DNA from: Acidimicrobiaceae bacterium
GTDB taxonomy: Bacteria; Actinomycetota; Acidimicrobiia; Acidimicrobiales; MedAcidi-G1
Direction of reading: 5' to 3'
NCBI GenBank assembly: GCA_002699725.1
Contig: PACE01000059.1
Span: forward strand, 3,696 to 12,437
DNA length: 8,742 nt
This document shows positions 1 through 6,863 of this stretch, piece after piece. Within the stretch, counting starts at the first letter, position 1. Every line of letters begins with the position of its first letter. The notes under the pieces are model-generated. The model was not told the origin of the DNA. It was given only the letters and a program-made list of their open reading frames with translations, and did not search any database. The position numbers and the translations under genes were made by a program.

Positions 1-714
1 CGGGGCCTCGGGACCGCCTGGACCACCCTCCACCTCGCCGCCGCCGACAAGGTCGCCGACCTGCTCGACATCCCCGATGGCGTCACTCAGATCGTGCTGC
101 TGCCCGTCGCCTTCACCATCGGCGACGACTTCTCCCCCGTAGAGCGCCGCCCCGCCCGGGAGATCACCTGGTTCGACAAGTGGGGGCGCACCCTCCAGAA
201 CCCGACCGACGGACGCCCTCCCGTCCACACCGACGGCGCCGGCATCACCGTCGAGGTCGACGTCGACGCGAAGCCCGCCGACCTCTGGCCATACGTCTCG
301 GACATCGACCTGCCGGCCCGGTTCAGCGACGAGTTCCAGGGCGCCGAGTGGCTCGACGACGAACCCGCCGTCGGTGCACGCTTCCTCGGACGCAACAAGC
401 GCGACGACATGGGCGAGTGGGAGGTCACCTGCACGGTCGTCGACTTCGAGCACGAAAGGGTGTTCGCCTGGCATGCCGGCGACCCGGACAACCCGGCCGC
501 ACAGTGGCGCTTCGAGATCCAACCGCTGCTGGGTGGCACCCGCCTGCGGTTCTCGATGGTGCTCGGGCCCGGAACGTCCGGCCTCACCCTTGCGATCGAC
601 GCCATGCCCGACAAGGAGGCGGCGATCATCGCCAACCGCCAAAAGGGCCAGATCGCCAACATGCGCCGCACCGCCGAAGGCATCCGCGACCTCGCCGAGG
701 CCGCGGGCACCTGA
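1..714 (+). CDS. Nitroreductase-SRPBCC fusion protein, 5' truncated by window
   Basis: The frame is open from base 1, so the gene begins before the window; 237 codons and a TGA are visible. Visible residues 1-61 (RGLGTAWTTLHL ... ITWFDKW) are the C-terminal end of an FMN-type nitroreductase. They align directly with residues 157-219 of the next gene (RGLGTCWTTIHL, then GDDF). A linker of about 20 residues (GRTLQNPTDGRPPVHTD) leads to an SRPBCC domain at about 81-235, with the family-like stretch EPAVGARFLGRN at 121-132 and a C-terminal helix. SRPBCC domains bind hydrophobic ligands in a helix-grip fold. The joined domains suggest a flavin reductase with its own ligand-binding module, probably cytosolic; the substrate is unknown. 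A GTG at 94 is inside the nitroreductase fold and is not the true start. It probably shares a transcript with the nitroreductase 31 nt downstream. Confidence 0.85.
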   Translation, partial: RGLGTAWTTLHLAAADKVADLLDIPDGVTQIVLLPVAFTIGDDFSPVERRPAREITWFDKWGRTLQNPTDGRPPVHTDGAGITVEVDVDAKPADLWPYVSDIDLPARFSDEFQGAEWLDDEPAVGARFLGRNKRDDMGEWEVTCTVVDFEHERVFAWHAGDPDNPAAQWRFEIQPLLGGTRLRFSMVLGPGTSGLTLAIDAMPDKEAAIIANRQKGQIANMRRTAEGIRDLAEAAGT

Positions 715-729
715 CCGACCCACGACACG

Positions 730-735
730 AAGGAA
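730..735 (+). promoter_or_regulatory. Ribosome binding site of the stand-alone nitroreductase
   Basis: AAGGAA lies 10 nt before the ATG at 746. It fixes the start at 746 although the reading frame is open much further upstream, where it shadows the fusion gene in another frame. Confidence 0.6.
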
Positions 736-745
736 CCCCCCACCC

Positions 746-1408
746 ATGACCACGCTCGGACTCTCCGCCGATGAACTGCTCACGACCACCCGCTCCGTCA
801 GGAAGCGACTCGACTTCGACCGATCAGTCGACCCGGCGCTCATCGAGGAGTGCCTCGAGTTCGCCGTCCAAGCCCCGACGGGATCCAACTCACAGTCCTG
901 GCAGTTCCTCGTGGTAACCGACGAGGACAGGCGCCAGGCGCTCGGTGACATCTACCGCCGAGGTTGGGAGGCGTATTCCGGCATGTCGGCCAGCGCAGCG
1001 TCCCTTGCCGTGGGCGCCGCCGAGGACCGGGCCGACCAGCAGATGCGGGTCATGGGATCGGCCGCCTACCTGGCCGAGAACTTCCACCGGGTGCCGGTGA
1101 TGCTCATTCCCTGCCTGCCGGGAAGGGTCGAGCAGTGGCCCGGCATGGGTGCCGTCTCGACGCTGGCGGGAATCATCCCCAGCACCTGGTCGTTCATGCT
1201 GGCGGCCCGCGAGCGCGGCCTCGGCACCTGCTGGACCACCATCCACCTCATGTTCGAAGAGGAGGCGGCCGGAGTGCTCGGCATCCCCTACGCGGAGGTC
1301 TCCCAGGTGGCGCTCATCACCGTGGCACACACGCTCGGCGACGACTTCAAGCCGGCGACCCGCGAGGGTGGCGCCGCCGCCGTCACCCGTTGGAACGCCT
1401 GGGACTGA
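746..1408 (+). CDS. Nitroreductase family protein (FMN-dependent)
   Basis: This 220-residue protein has the normal length of a nitroreductase. Family hallmarks are the N-terminal RSVRKR (16-21), which contacts the FMN phosphate in homologues, the APTGSNSQSWQF stretch (43-54) and the C-terminal GLGTCW (158-163) followed by a helix and a strand. The family reduces nitroaromatics, quinones, enones or similar electron acceptors with NAD(P)H; the substrate cannot be read from sequence. The ATG at 746 follows a good ribosome binding site. The C-terminal 60 residues are clearly paralogous to the nitroreductase part of the upstream fusion gene, so the pair probably arose by tandem duplication. Its TGA abuts the stop of the convergent SRPBCC gene with no base between. 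Family assignment is secure; physiological role is open. Confidence 0.9.
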   Translation: MTTLGLSADELLTTTRSVRKRLDFDRSVDPALIEECLEFAVQAPTGSNSQSWQFLVVTDEDRRQALGDIYRRGWEAYSGMSASAASLAVGAAEDRADQQMRVMGSAAYLAENFHRVPVMLIPCLPGRVEQWPGMGAVSTLAGIIPSTWSFMLAARERGLGTCWTTIHLMFEEEAAGVLGIPYAEVSQVALITVAHTLGDDFKPATREGGAAAVTRWNAWD

Positions 1409-1867
1409 TCAGGCGGCGAAGTGGTCGGCGAGGCGGTCGAGGGTCTGCTCCATGCCGGCCCGGTTGTGGGTGGCCCGGTCGGCAACACCGCTGAGAATCC
1501 GCCCGACGACCACCAGGGACCGCTTACGAAAGTCGACCCAGGACTCGGTGACCCGACAGCCCTCCCCGGTCCGCTCGATGTCGTAGACCCAGTCGCAGCC
1601 GCCCATGAACGGAATGTTCAACCGGAAGGCGAACCGCCGCGGCGGATCGCACTCGATGACGGCCACGTTGGTGGGCCAGCGGTAGCGCCCGTTTCGGTTC
1701 CTGCCCTTGAACACAGCGCCGACGGCGGGCCCGTCCACCCCGCCGGCCCACCGGCCGCCCTTAGCCTCCGGTGACCACTCCCCCATCCGGGTCAGGTCGC
1801 TGACGAGCGCCCAGACCTCCTCAGGTGGGGCAGCCATCTCTCGGCTAACGCTGACGGACTCGGTCAC
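1409..1867 (-). CDS. SRPBCC family protein (polyketide cyclase/START-like)
   Basis: A 152-residue protein starting with GTG at 1867, preceded by GAGGAG overlapping the end of the upstream gene. It has the helix-grip layout: an N-terminal strand (SVSVSREMAAPPEEVWALVSD, about 4-24), the stretch PAVGAVFKGRN (47-57), alternating strands, and a long C-terminal helix from about 123 (GRILSGVADRATHN, then MEQTLDRLADHFAA). Such proteins bind hydrophobic ligands, sometimes acting as cyclases or carriers. The PAVGAxFxGRN stretch is shared with the SRPBCC domain of the fusion gene at 1-714, so the two are likely paralogues. It lies 10 nt after the membrane protein gene on the same strand and is probably translated from the same message. 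Ligand unknown. Confidence 0.85.
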   Translation of the reverse strand: MTESVSVSREMAAPPEEVWALVSDLTRMGEWSPEAKGGRWAGGVDGPAVGAVFKGRNRNGRYRWPTNVAVIECDPPRRFAFRLNIPFMGGCDWVYDIERTGEGCRVTESWVDFRKRSLVVVGRILSGVADRATHNRAGMEQTLDRLADHFAA

Positions 1868-1872
1868 CGGGG

Positions 1873-1879
1873 TCTCCTC
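1873..1879 (-). promoter_or_regulatory. Ribosome binding site of SRPBCC gene, overlapping the upstream stop
   Basis: On the minus strand the end of the membrane protein gene reads TCATGAGGAGACCCCG before GTG at 1867. The GAGGAG core begins within the TGA stop of the upstream gene. This supports the GTG start and suggests coupled translation of the two genes. Confidence 0.5.
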
Positions 1880-3635
1880 ATGATCGGTCGACGGGGATCA
1901 ACAGCATGTTCCCATCGGGGCCCACAACCACCATCAGCGTTGCCGCATCCGACTCGGCGATCTCCATGCGTGCCATGTCGAGGTCGAACGTCATTGGCGG
2001 CGGGTCGCTGCGCCGAATCACCTCGACCTCGGCGCCGGTGGCCATCTCGACGGCGGCGGCCAACGGGGCGGGATCAGCGGCGACGATGATGACCCGACCG
2101 GGTCCTGGCAGCTCCGGCGAAGGAACGGGCCGCGGCATCGGCACGGGCATGGCCCCGGCGAGCACCTTCTGGTCGGAACGCAGGATCCGGCGGTGATAGC
2201 CGGTGGCCACCCCGGCGGTCAACGCGATGGCGAGCGGAGCGTGCAGGTCCCAGATGCCCTCGCGGTCGAATGACGTGTTGAGGATTCCGTCGATGACCTG
2301 GAACACGAGGAACAGCACCGTGACGAGCGCCACCAGCCCCGACATGCCGAAGATGACGTACAGGTAGGCCCGACGGACCGCAGAGCCGACCTCCTCCGCA
2401 TCGCCGGCACGGACCTGTATGGCCTGCCAGAAGCGACGCCAGACCAGCACGCCAACCACCAGCAGCGGCAGGCCGACGATGATCACCATCGTGGTCTCGC
2501 GCTCGGCGCCGGGCGGCACCGGCGTCAGGTGGTGGAAAGCGACGAACAACACGACGAAGACGCCGGCCAGCAGGGCACAGATCCCCACGAAGGCGGCCAG
2601 GTGGTCGGCGGCCCGGTCGACGTCGTTGCGGGGTCGACCTTCCACTGGAGGCACCAGTTCGCGGTGGTAGCGCCAGACGAGTGTCGCCACGACGGCGACA
2701 GCCACTGCCACCGGCAGGAAGTCGAAGTATTCGACTGCGGGATCCTCCCCGATCGCGAAGCCCCAGTTGATGAGCGCTGCCAGGAACATGACCGACACAC
2801 CCACGAGGGCTCCCAACCCTCCCAGCACTCCGACGAACAGCGTGTAGGCGTGGTGCAGCATCGATCCCCGGTCGTGCACCGCCTGTCGCAGCCAGTACCA
2901 CCACCACAGGGCGGCGGAGACGATGAGGACCGAGGCGACGTCACGGATGCCGTCGACCGTTCCTCCCCACGACGAATAGCCCGTGATTCCCTCGTAGACG
3001 GCCATGAAGCACAGCGCGATCAGTCCCCCGACCGACGCAACCAGGGCGCCGAGGGCGTTGATGCTGACCGCGAACGGCACGAGGGTGCTGCGGACCGGTT
3101 CTCCGCCGACGATGCGGTCGCCGAGGCGTATGTGGACCACCCAGACGGCCCCCCAGACGGCGAGGTGCACCAGGTTCTGCGGCTCAACATCCCCGGCCCC
3201 GATGATCCCGTCGAGGAGGTCGTTGACAGAGATCGCGAACCCGATCAGAGTCACCAGTTCGAGGATCCCCTGATAGAGCACCCAGCCGGGGGCTCCTTGC
3301 TCGTCGGGCGACTCCTTGAACCGCCTGCGCACGTTCCGGACCAGGAACCAGAGGGCGATGCCACCGACCAGCAGACTCGTGATCGCCCACGACGGCGTAT
3401 CGACTTCATCGGTGCCTTCGACCATCGCCTCAACCGCAGCCGAGAACAGGCTGTCGAGCCCGGAGGCGGCGAGTCCCAGGGCGACGGCGAGGAAGCAGTA
3501 CTCGAGCAGTCGGCGGAGCGACACGCTGGCGTCATCACTCCCCGACGATCCCGACCGCGACCGGCGCACCAGCATCACGATGCCGGCGATCACGAAAAGC
3601 GGAAAGAGGCTTGTGAGGATCCCGAAGAAAGCCAC
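1878..3635 (-). CDS. Polytopic membrane protein with six two-helix repeats (DUF5671-like)
   Basis: A 585-residue integral membrane protein. One N-terminal helix (about 1-24) is followed by six helix pairs at about 41-101, 117-170, 185-250, 262-321, 343-401 and 422-481. The second helix of each pair ends in an aromatic/basic cap (WFLVRNVRRR, VVHIRLGDR, WYWLRQ, VWRYHRE, VWRRFWQ, GYHRRIL), placing every such end in the cytoplasm by the positive-inside rule: 13 helices, N-terminus outside. The repeat type resembles DUF5671, whose function is unknown. A Pro-rich linker (497-512) leads to a soluble tail of about 70 residues (RVIIVAADPAPLAAAVEMA through LMVVVGPDGNMLLIPVD), predicted cytoplasmic. The start is GTG without a clear ribosome binding site; it is preferred because it gives a complete first helix. 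Family assignment is from memory of the repeat pattern; membrane topology is solid. Confidence 0.8.
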   Translation of the reverse strand: MAFFGILTSLFPLFVIAGIVMLVRRSRSGSSGSDDASVSLRRLLEYCFLAVALGLAASGLDSLFSAAVEAMVEGTDEVDTPSWAITSLLVGGIALWFLVRNVRRRFKESPDEQGAPGWVLYQGILELVTLIGFAISVNDLLDGIIGAGDVEPQNLVHLAVWGAVWVVHIRLGDRIVGGEPVRSTLVPFAVSINALGALVASVGGLIALCFMAVYEGITGYSSWGGTVDGIRDVASVLIVSAALWWWYWLRQAVHDRGSMLHHAYTLFVGVLGGLGALVGVSVMFLAALINWGFAIGEDPAVEYFDFLPVAVAVAVVATLVWRYHRELVPPVEGRPRNDVDRAADHLAAFVGICALLAGVFVVLFVAFHHLTPVPPGAERETTMVIIVGLPLLVVGVLVWRRFWQAIQVRAGDAEEVGSAVRRAYLYVIFGMSGLVALVTVLFLVFQVIDGILNTSFDREGIWDLHAPLAIALTAGVATGYHRRILRSDQKVLAGAMPVPMPRPVPSPELPGPGRVIIVAADPAPLAAAVEMATGAEVEVIRRSDPPPMTFDLDMARMEIAESDAATLMVVVGPDGNMLLIPVDRS

Positions 3636-3686
3636 GTGGTTATCGTCCCACAGGTCAGAACTGCTTCAGGGGAACTTCGTGGAGGC

Positions 3687-3938
3687 TCAGAGCCCCAGTT
3701 CGACGAGGGCTACGACCTCTTCGGGGCGGGGGTTCACCAGAACCTGACCCCCCACCACGACCGTGGGCACGGTCTCGTTACCACCGGTGACGGTTCGAAG
3801 GTACGCCCGGGCCTCCGGGTCTTCCCAGATGTTGCGCTCCGTGCGCTCGATCCCTGCCCGGTCGAACCTCTGGAACAACTTGTGGCAGAACCCACACCCG
3901 GGCCGCCAGTAGACGATGACTTCGCTGCCCGTGGCCAT
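3687..3938 (-). CDS. Mycoredoxin-like glutaredoxin family protein
   Basis: From the ATG at 3938 the product is 83 residues, the size of mycoredoxin. It has a strand, then the redox motif CGFC (VIVYWRPGCGFCHKLF), the GGNETVPTV segment containing the cis-proline, and the NPRPEEV helix start. This order (CxxC, GGNxTVPT, NPxxxEV) is characteristic of actinobacterial mycoredoxins, which reduce mycothiol mixed disulfides on proteins in the cytosol. A longer frame starts at ATG 3980 and would add 14 poorly conserved residues (MPGRFTGRRGQTEP). Neither start has a strong ribosome binding site, and the shorter form is chosen because it fits family length. It lies 81 nt after the SCO6745-like gene and 51 nt before the membrane protein gene on the same strand. 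Confidence 0.87.
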   Translation of the reverse strand: MATGSEVIVYWRPGCGFCHKLFQRFDRAGIERTERNIWEDPEARAYLRTVTGGNETVPTVVVGGQVLVNPRPEEVVALVELGL

Positions 3939-4019
3939 GGGTTCAGTCTGGCCCCGGCGACCGGTGAAGCGGCCCGGCATCGGTCGCAGGTTCGCCCCTC
4001 CCGTCCTGAGCCCAACGGC

Positions 4020-4928
4020 CTATTGCTTCGTCGACGGCTCGTCCTTGGGGGCCGGTCGGCCCATTGCCGCGAAGTAGTTGCCCGCCGTGAGGGCCGCAAT
4101 CGCCGACTTGAGGAGGTCGGCGAACCGGTGCAGTTCCTGGTCATCCATGCCGTTCCAGGCCAAGGCGTCGAGTTCGTTGGTCCGGCGTTCGATGACGCTG
4201 CGCCTCTCCCGACCCTCGTCCGTGATGCCGTCGGCATCGAGCCACCCGCGGCCGGTAAGGCGCTCGACCGCCCGGGACCAGTCGGCCTCGGACCAGGCAC
4301 GGGTAGACCTGATAATCCCGGGCCGCTGGAAGAGGTGCTCGCTGACGACCGTGCACTCGCATCCGTCGAGTGGCTCGGCGATCAGGAGGCCGATGTGAGC
4401 ATCGCCCCGCCATTCGCGCAGGATCGTGACCAGTTGCCAGAGGCGCAACAGGCCGTTGCCCGCGAACTCCGGCTCGTCGAGCAGTCGAAGCACAGAGGCG
4501 TTGGCTGCGGCGAGTGGGCGCCCGGCATACGAGAGTGCAGCGACACGGGATTCGACGATGTCGAGCGCCTCGGCCAGATCGGCGTCGGTCATGGCCTCGT
4601 CAACGGTGGTGTCGAGGATCCGGGCGGCAGCCCGCCACCTGGCCCTTTGCACCTCGTCGGGCGTCACGTGGTCCCAGACGCCGTCGATCGACGAGCGGAC
4701 GAGGTCGGGGCTGAAGTTGTAGAACGTCGCCGTCACGACCTCTGCGGACACGGGCCCGAGGGGCGCAGAACGCGAGGCGAAGTAGCCGCTCCGCCCCTGG
4801 ACGCCCACGGCTTCGTACTCCTCCGCCGCCTCCGGTGCGAAGTAGACGAAGGCGTGGAACATCGTGGTGATGTCGTGCACGCGTGCAACGGTCTTGAGGG
4901 AAAGTTCGGTCGGCGCAGCGTCAGTCAT
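4020..4928 (-). CDS. SCO6745 family protein (winged-helix-like C-terminus)
   Basis: A 302-residue soluble protein. Near the N-terminus it has TTMFHAFVYFAPEA (21-34), and near the C-terminus TRAWSEADWSRAVERL (209-224), RGWLDADGITDEGRERR (227-243) and ERRTNELDALAW (247-258). These blocks match my recollection of the actinobacterial SCO6745 family, in which the C-terminal third resembles a MarR-like winged helix (helix, GxLxxDGxxTxxG wing, acidic/basic helix). Function is not established. The ATG at 4928 is the only usable start: in the same frame a TGA lies 36 nt upstream with no alternative start between. No strong ribosome binding site is seen. The gene sits between the DUF6941-like gene and the mycoredoxin gene, all on the minus strand, with no context that fixes a pathway. 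Confidence 0.8.
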   Translation of the reverse strand: MTDAAPTELSLKTVARVHDITTMFHAFVYFAPEAAEEYEAVGVQGRSGYFASRSAPLGPVSAEVVTATFYNFSPDLVRSSIDGVWDHVTPDEVQRARWRAAARILDTTVDEAMTDADLAEALDIVESRVAALSYAGRPLAAANASVLRLLDEPEFAGNGLLRLWQLVTILREWRGDAHIGLLIAEPLDGCECTVVSEHLFQRPGIIRSTRAWSEADWSRAVERLTGRGWLDADGITDEGRERRSVIERRTNELDALAWNGMDDQELHRFADLLKSAIAALTAGNYFAAMGRPAPKDEPSTKQ

Positions 4929-5013
4929 GGGTCGACCGTACCCGCAAGGTCCACACGTCGGTCAGGTTGAACTCGTCCGTTGCCGCATCCTCCTGCCAAC
5001 GTGAACCGGTTGC

Positions 5014-5433
5014 CTATACCCCGTCGGGCCTCGCCGGCGGCGGCTGAACCTGGAACTGCAGATTCGCCTTGATGTCCCCACCAATCAGGACATCGATCGT
5101 GTAGAGACCGTACGAAGTGAACTTCTGGCCGATCCGGAAGGGCAGGATCAGGGACTTCCTCCATCCCACGGGCAGGGCTTCATCCCATGCCGTCTTGATG
5201 ACGCCATCCGAGCGGAAGATTGCGGAACCATCGGCATCGGCACCGACTATCTGAAGCTGGTGTGGCTGATCGCACTCCCACTTGGAGAGCGAAACGTTGA
5301 GCGCGATGGTGAACCGCTGCGTCTGTTCCAGGTCGGAGATCCTGAAACGGTTGATCCCCGCTGCCGAGATGAAGGCGACCCCATTCTCGATGCGGGCGTA
5401 GTCGCACAGGATCACATAATCCACTTCAGGCAT
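5014..5433 (-). CDS. DUF6941-like hypothetical protein
   Basis: Starting at the ATG at 5433 the product is 139 residues. It opens with PEVDYVILCDYARIENGVAFISAAGINRF, the pattern of small proteins beginning 'x-DY-hhh-D-x-A-x-x-x-x-G-hhh-h-x-G', which I associate with DUF6941. Mostly beta structure is expected. The C-terminal part, FTSYGLYTIDVLIGGDIKAN followed by LQFQV, looks like the last strands of a beta-sandwich. The frame continues to 5505, but those 24 extra residues have no ribosome binding site, whereas AAGGAG sits 5 nt before 5433. The gene lies 78 nt downstream of the tRNA on the same strand. Function unknown; family name moderately sure. Confidence 0.75.
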   Translation of the reverse strand: MPEVDYVILCDYARIENGVAFISAAGINRFRISDLEQTQRFTIALNVSLSKWECDQPHQLQIVGADADGSAIFRSDGVIKTAWDEALPVGWRKSLILPFRIGQKFTSYGLYTIDVLIGGDIKANLQFQVQPPPARPDGV

Positions 5434-5438
5434 CGTCG

Positions 5439-5444
5439 CTCCTT
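5439..5444 (-). promoter_or_regulatory. Ribosome binding site of the DUF6941-like gene
   Basis: AAGGAG on the minus strand lies 5 nt before the ATG at 5433. It decides this start over the upstream in-frame start at 5505. Confidence 0.7.
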
Positions 5445-5511
5445 CACCGGTATCGGGTGCCACCGAACATGGTTCGACAGACACGCCAAGGGGGTTACCC
5501 GTCAACCTACG

Positions 5512-5584
5512 TGGGCCGGGGGAGGATCGAACTCCCGACCGAGCGATTATGAGTCGCCTGCTCTGACCACTGAGCTACCGGCCC
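5512..5584 (-). tRNA. tRNA-Ile2 (anticodon CAT)
   Basis: A complete 73-nt cloverleaf on the minus strand: acceptor GGGCCGG/CCGGCCC (7 bp) with discriminator A, D stem GCTC/GAGC, anticodon stem GGCGA/TCGCT (one G-U) with loop CTCATAA, variable CGGTC, and T stem GGGAG/CTCCC with loop TTCGATC. The anticodon is CAT. The D-arm to anticodon-arm block (GAGCAGGCGA, CTCATAA, TCGCT) is the same as I recall for E. coli ileX, which favours the AUA-reading tRNA-Ile2, whose C34 is modified to lysidine by TilS, over elongator tRNA-Met. CCA is not encoded; the bases after A73 read CGT. The tRNA call is near certain; the Ile versus Met identity is about 75-80% sure. Confidence 0.92.
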
Positions 5585-5674
5585 ACCCGCAGTCTGGCCC
5601 ATGGCCCACGCATCCGGGACCCCGGCCGTTCACCGGCGTCGGATACCGTGGCGCCGACCCCGACCAACCCCGCA

Positions 5675-5680
5675 CAGGAG
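5675..5680 (+). promoter_or_regulatory. Ribosome binding site of the glycosyltransferase gene
   Basis: CAGGAG lies 5 nt before the ATG at 5686. It selects this start over the much longer open frame that runs back through the antisense of the tRNA to 5260. Confidence 0.7.
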
Positions 5681-5685
5681 CGGCC

Positions 5686-6852
5686 ATGACCGGTGGCGCA
5701 GTCGTCGATGTCGTCGGCGGCCAGACACTGCAGATCACGAGCGACCACGACGGCGACGTCGACCTGAGCCTGGTCATCCCCACCTTCAACGAGGCCGACA
5801 GCATCGCCGACCTGATCCGGATCCTCCACGGGATTCTCACCGGTGCCGGGGTCTCCCACGAGCTGATCGTCGTCGACGACGACAGCCCCGACCGCACCTG
5901 GGAGGTCGCCAGCTCCCTCGCCGACGAGGTCCCCACCCTGAGCGTGCTCCGACGCACCGGCGAGACCGGCCTCGCCACCGCCGTGGCATGCGGCTGGGCC
6001 CACGCCCGCAGCCGGGTCCTCGGCGTGATCGACGGCGACGGCCAGCACCCGCCCGAGGTTCTGCTCGACCTCCTCGACGCCCTCGACGAACGCACCGACG
6101 TGTCGGTCGCCAGCCGACACCTGCCCGGGGGCGGTGTGACCAACTGGTCCGCCGCCAGGAGACTGCTGTCTCGGGGTGCCCAGGCGCTCGGCCTGCTCCT
6201 GCTCCCCGGCACCGTCGGCCGGGTCACCGACCCAATGAGCGGCTACTTCCTCGTCCGTCGCGAGGCCGTCGTCGGCCAGGAACTCCACCCGGTGGGCTAC
6301 AAGATCCTCCTCGAGGTACTCGCTCGCGGAGACATCCGCCGGGTGGCCGAGACCCCCTACGTCTTCCTCGAACGCGAGCGGGGCGAGTCCAAGGTCCGTC
6401 CCCTCCACTACCTCGACTACCTCCGGCACCTGATGCGCCTACGACTCCTGCCGCTGCGCAGCCAGGCGCTCGCCCGCTACCTCGCCGTCACCCTGACTGC
6501 CCTCATCGTCGACGCCGCCGCCTTCGTTTGGCTGTTCGATGGCCTCGACCTGAACCTCACCCGCTCGGCAGCACTGGCCGGCGAGGTCGGAATCCTCTAC
6601 ACGGTTCTACTGCTCGACCTCTGGACCTTCGCCGGGCGCATCGCCCGCACAGCACTCGACCGCATTCGTCGCCTCCTCGGCGTGCAGTTGGCGCTCGGCA
6701 TCCTGCTGTTCGGCCGCCTCATGCTCATCAACGCCCTCGTCAACTGGTTCCACCTCGGACCGCTCGCGGCGTTCCTCGTGGCCCTGGCCGCCATGACCCC
6801 GGTCGGCCACCTGCTCGGCTCCCGCCTCACCTGGCGCCCCAACCGCGGATAG
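5686..6852 (+). CDS. DPM1-like family 2 glycosyltransferase with C-terminal GtrA domain
   Basis: A 388-residue two-domain protein. Residues 26-235 are a GT-A glycosyltransferase of family 2: LVIPTFNEADSI (29-40) starts the nucleotide-binding fold, VVDDDSPDRTWE (62-73) follows, DGDGQHPPEV (116-125) contains the DxD-type metal/nucleotide-sugar site, and TDPMSGYFLVRR (181-192) and GYKILLEVLARG (204-215) match polyprenyl-phosphate mannosyl/glucosyl transferases. Residues 264-383 form about four membrane helices of the GtrA/DPMS_2 type, including DLWTFAGR (311-318) and a final LTWRP. The family transfers a sugar from a nucleotide sugar to polyprenyl phosphate at the membrane, supplying lipid-linked sugar for glycan or protein glycosylation. 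The catalytic domain faces the cytoplasm. This domain order is known in archaea and bacteria. It is the first gene of a tight three-gene plus-strand group. Sugar specificity cannot be read here. Confidence 0.9.
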   Translation: MTGGAVVDVVGGQTLQITSDHDGDVDLSLVIPTFNEADSIADLIRILHGILTGAGVSHELIVVDDDSPDRTWEVASSLADEVPTLSVLRRTGETGLATAVACGWAHARSRVLGVIDGDGQHPPEVLLDLLDALDERTDVSVASRHLPGGGVTNWSAARRLLSRGAQALGLLLLPGTVGRVTDPMSGYFLVRREAVVGQELHPVGYKILLEVLARGDIRRVAETPYVFLERERGESKVRPLHYLDYLRHLMRLRLLPLRSQALARYLAVTLTALIVDAAAFVWLFDGLDLNLTRSAALAGEVGILYTVLLLDLWTFAGRIARTALDRIRRLLGVQLALGILLFGRLMLINALVNWFHLGPLAAFLVALAAMTPVGHLLGSRLTWRPNRG

Positions 6853-6863
6853 CGTCGCCGCCC

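Noticed and set aside
2529..4970. 813-codon plus-strand ORF
   Set aside because: It runs antisense through the membrane protein, mycoredoxin and SCO6745-like genes. Its composition (Asp/Arg/Gly/His-rich) is that of a high-GC antisense frame, and it has no domain.
5464..5476. CGAAC-ATG-GTTCG hairpin as a terminator for the tRNA
   Set aside because: There are only five base pairs and no T run follows on the minus strand.
5629..5649. Possible promoter for the glycosyltransferase (TACCGT as a -10 element at 5644)
   Set aside because: No -35 element sits at a workable spacing; TTCACC is only 9 nt upstream. A TAnnnT hexamer alone is too common to call.
5260..5685. Long N-terminal extension of the glycosyltransferase ORF
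   Set aside because: It reads antisense through the tRNA gene (SNSRPSDYESPALTTELPA is the well-known false peptide from such tRNAs) and through the DUF6941-like gene. A good ribosome binding site marks the ATG at 5686.
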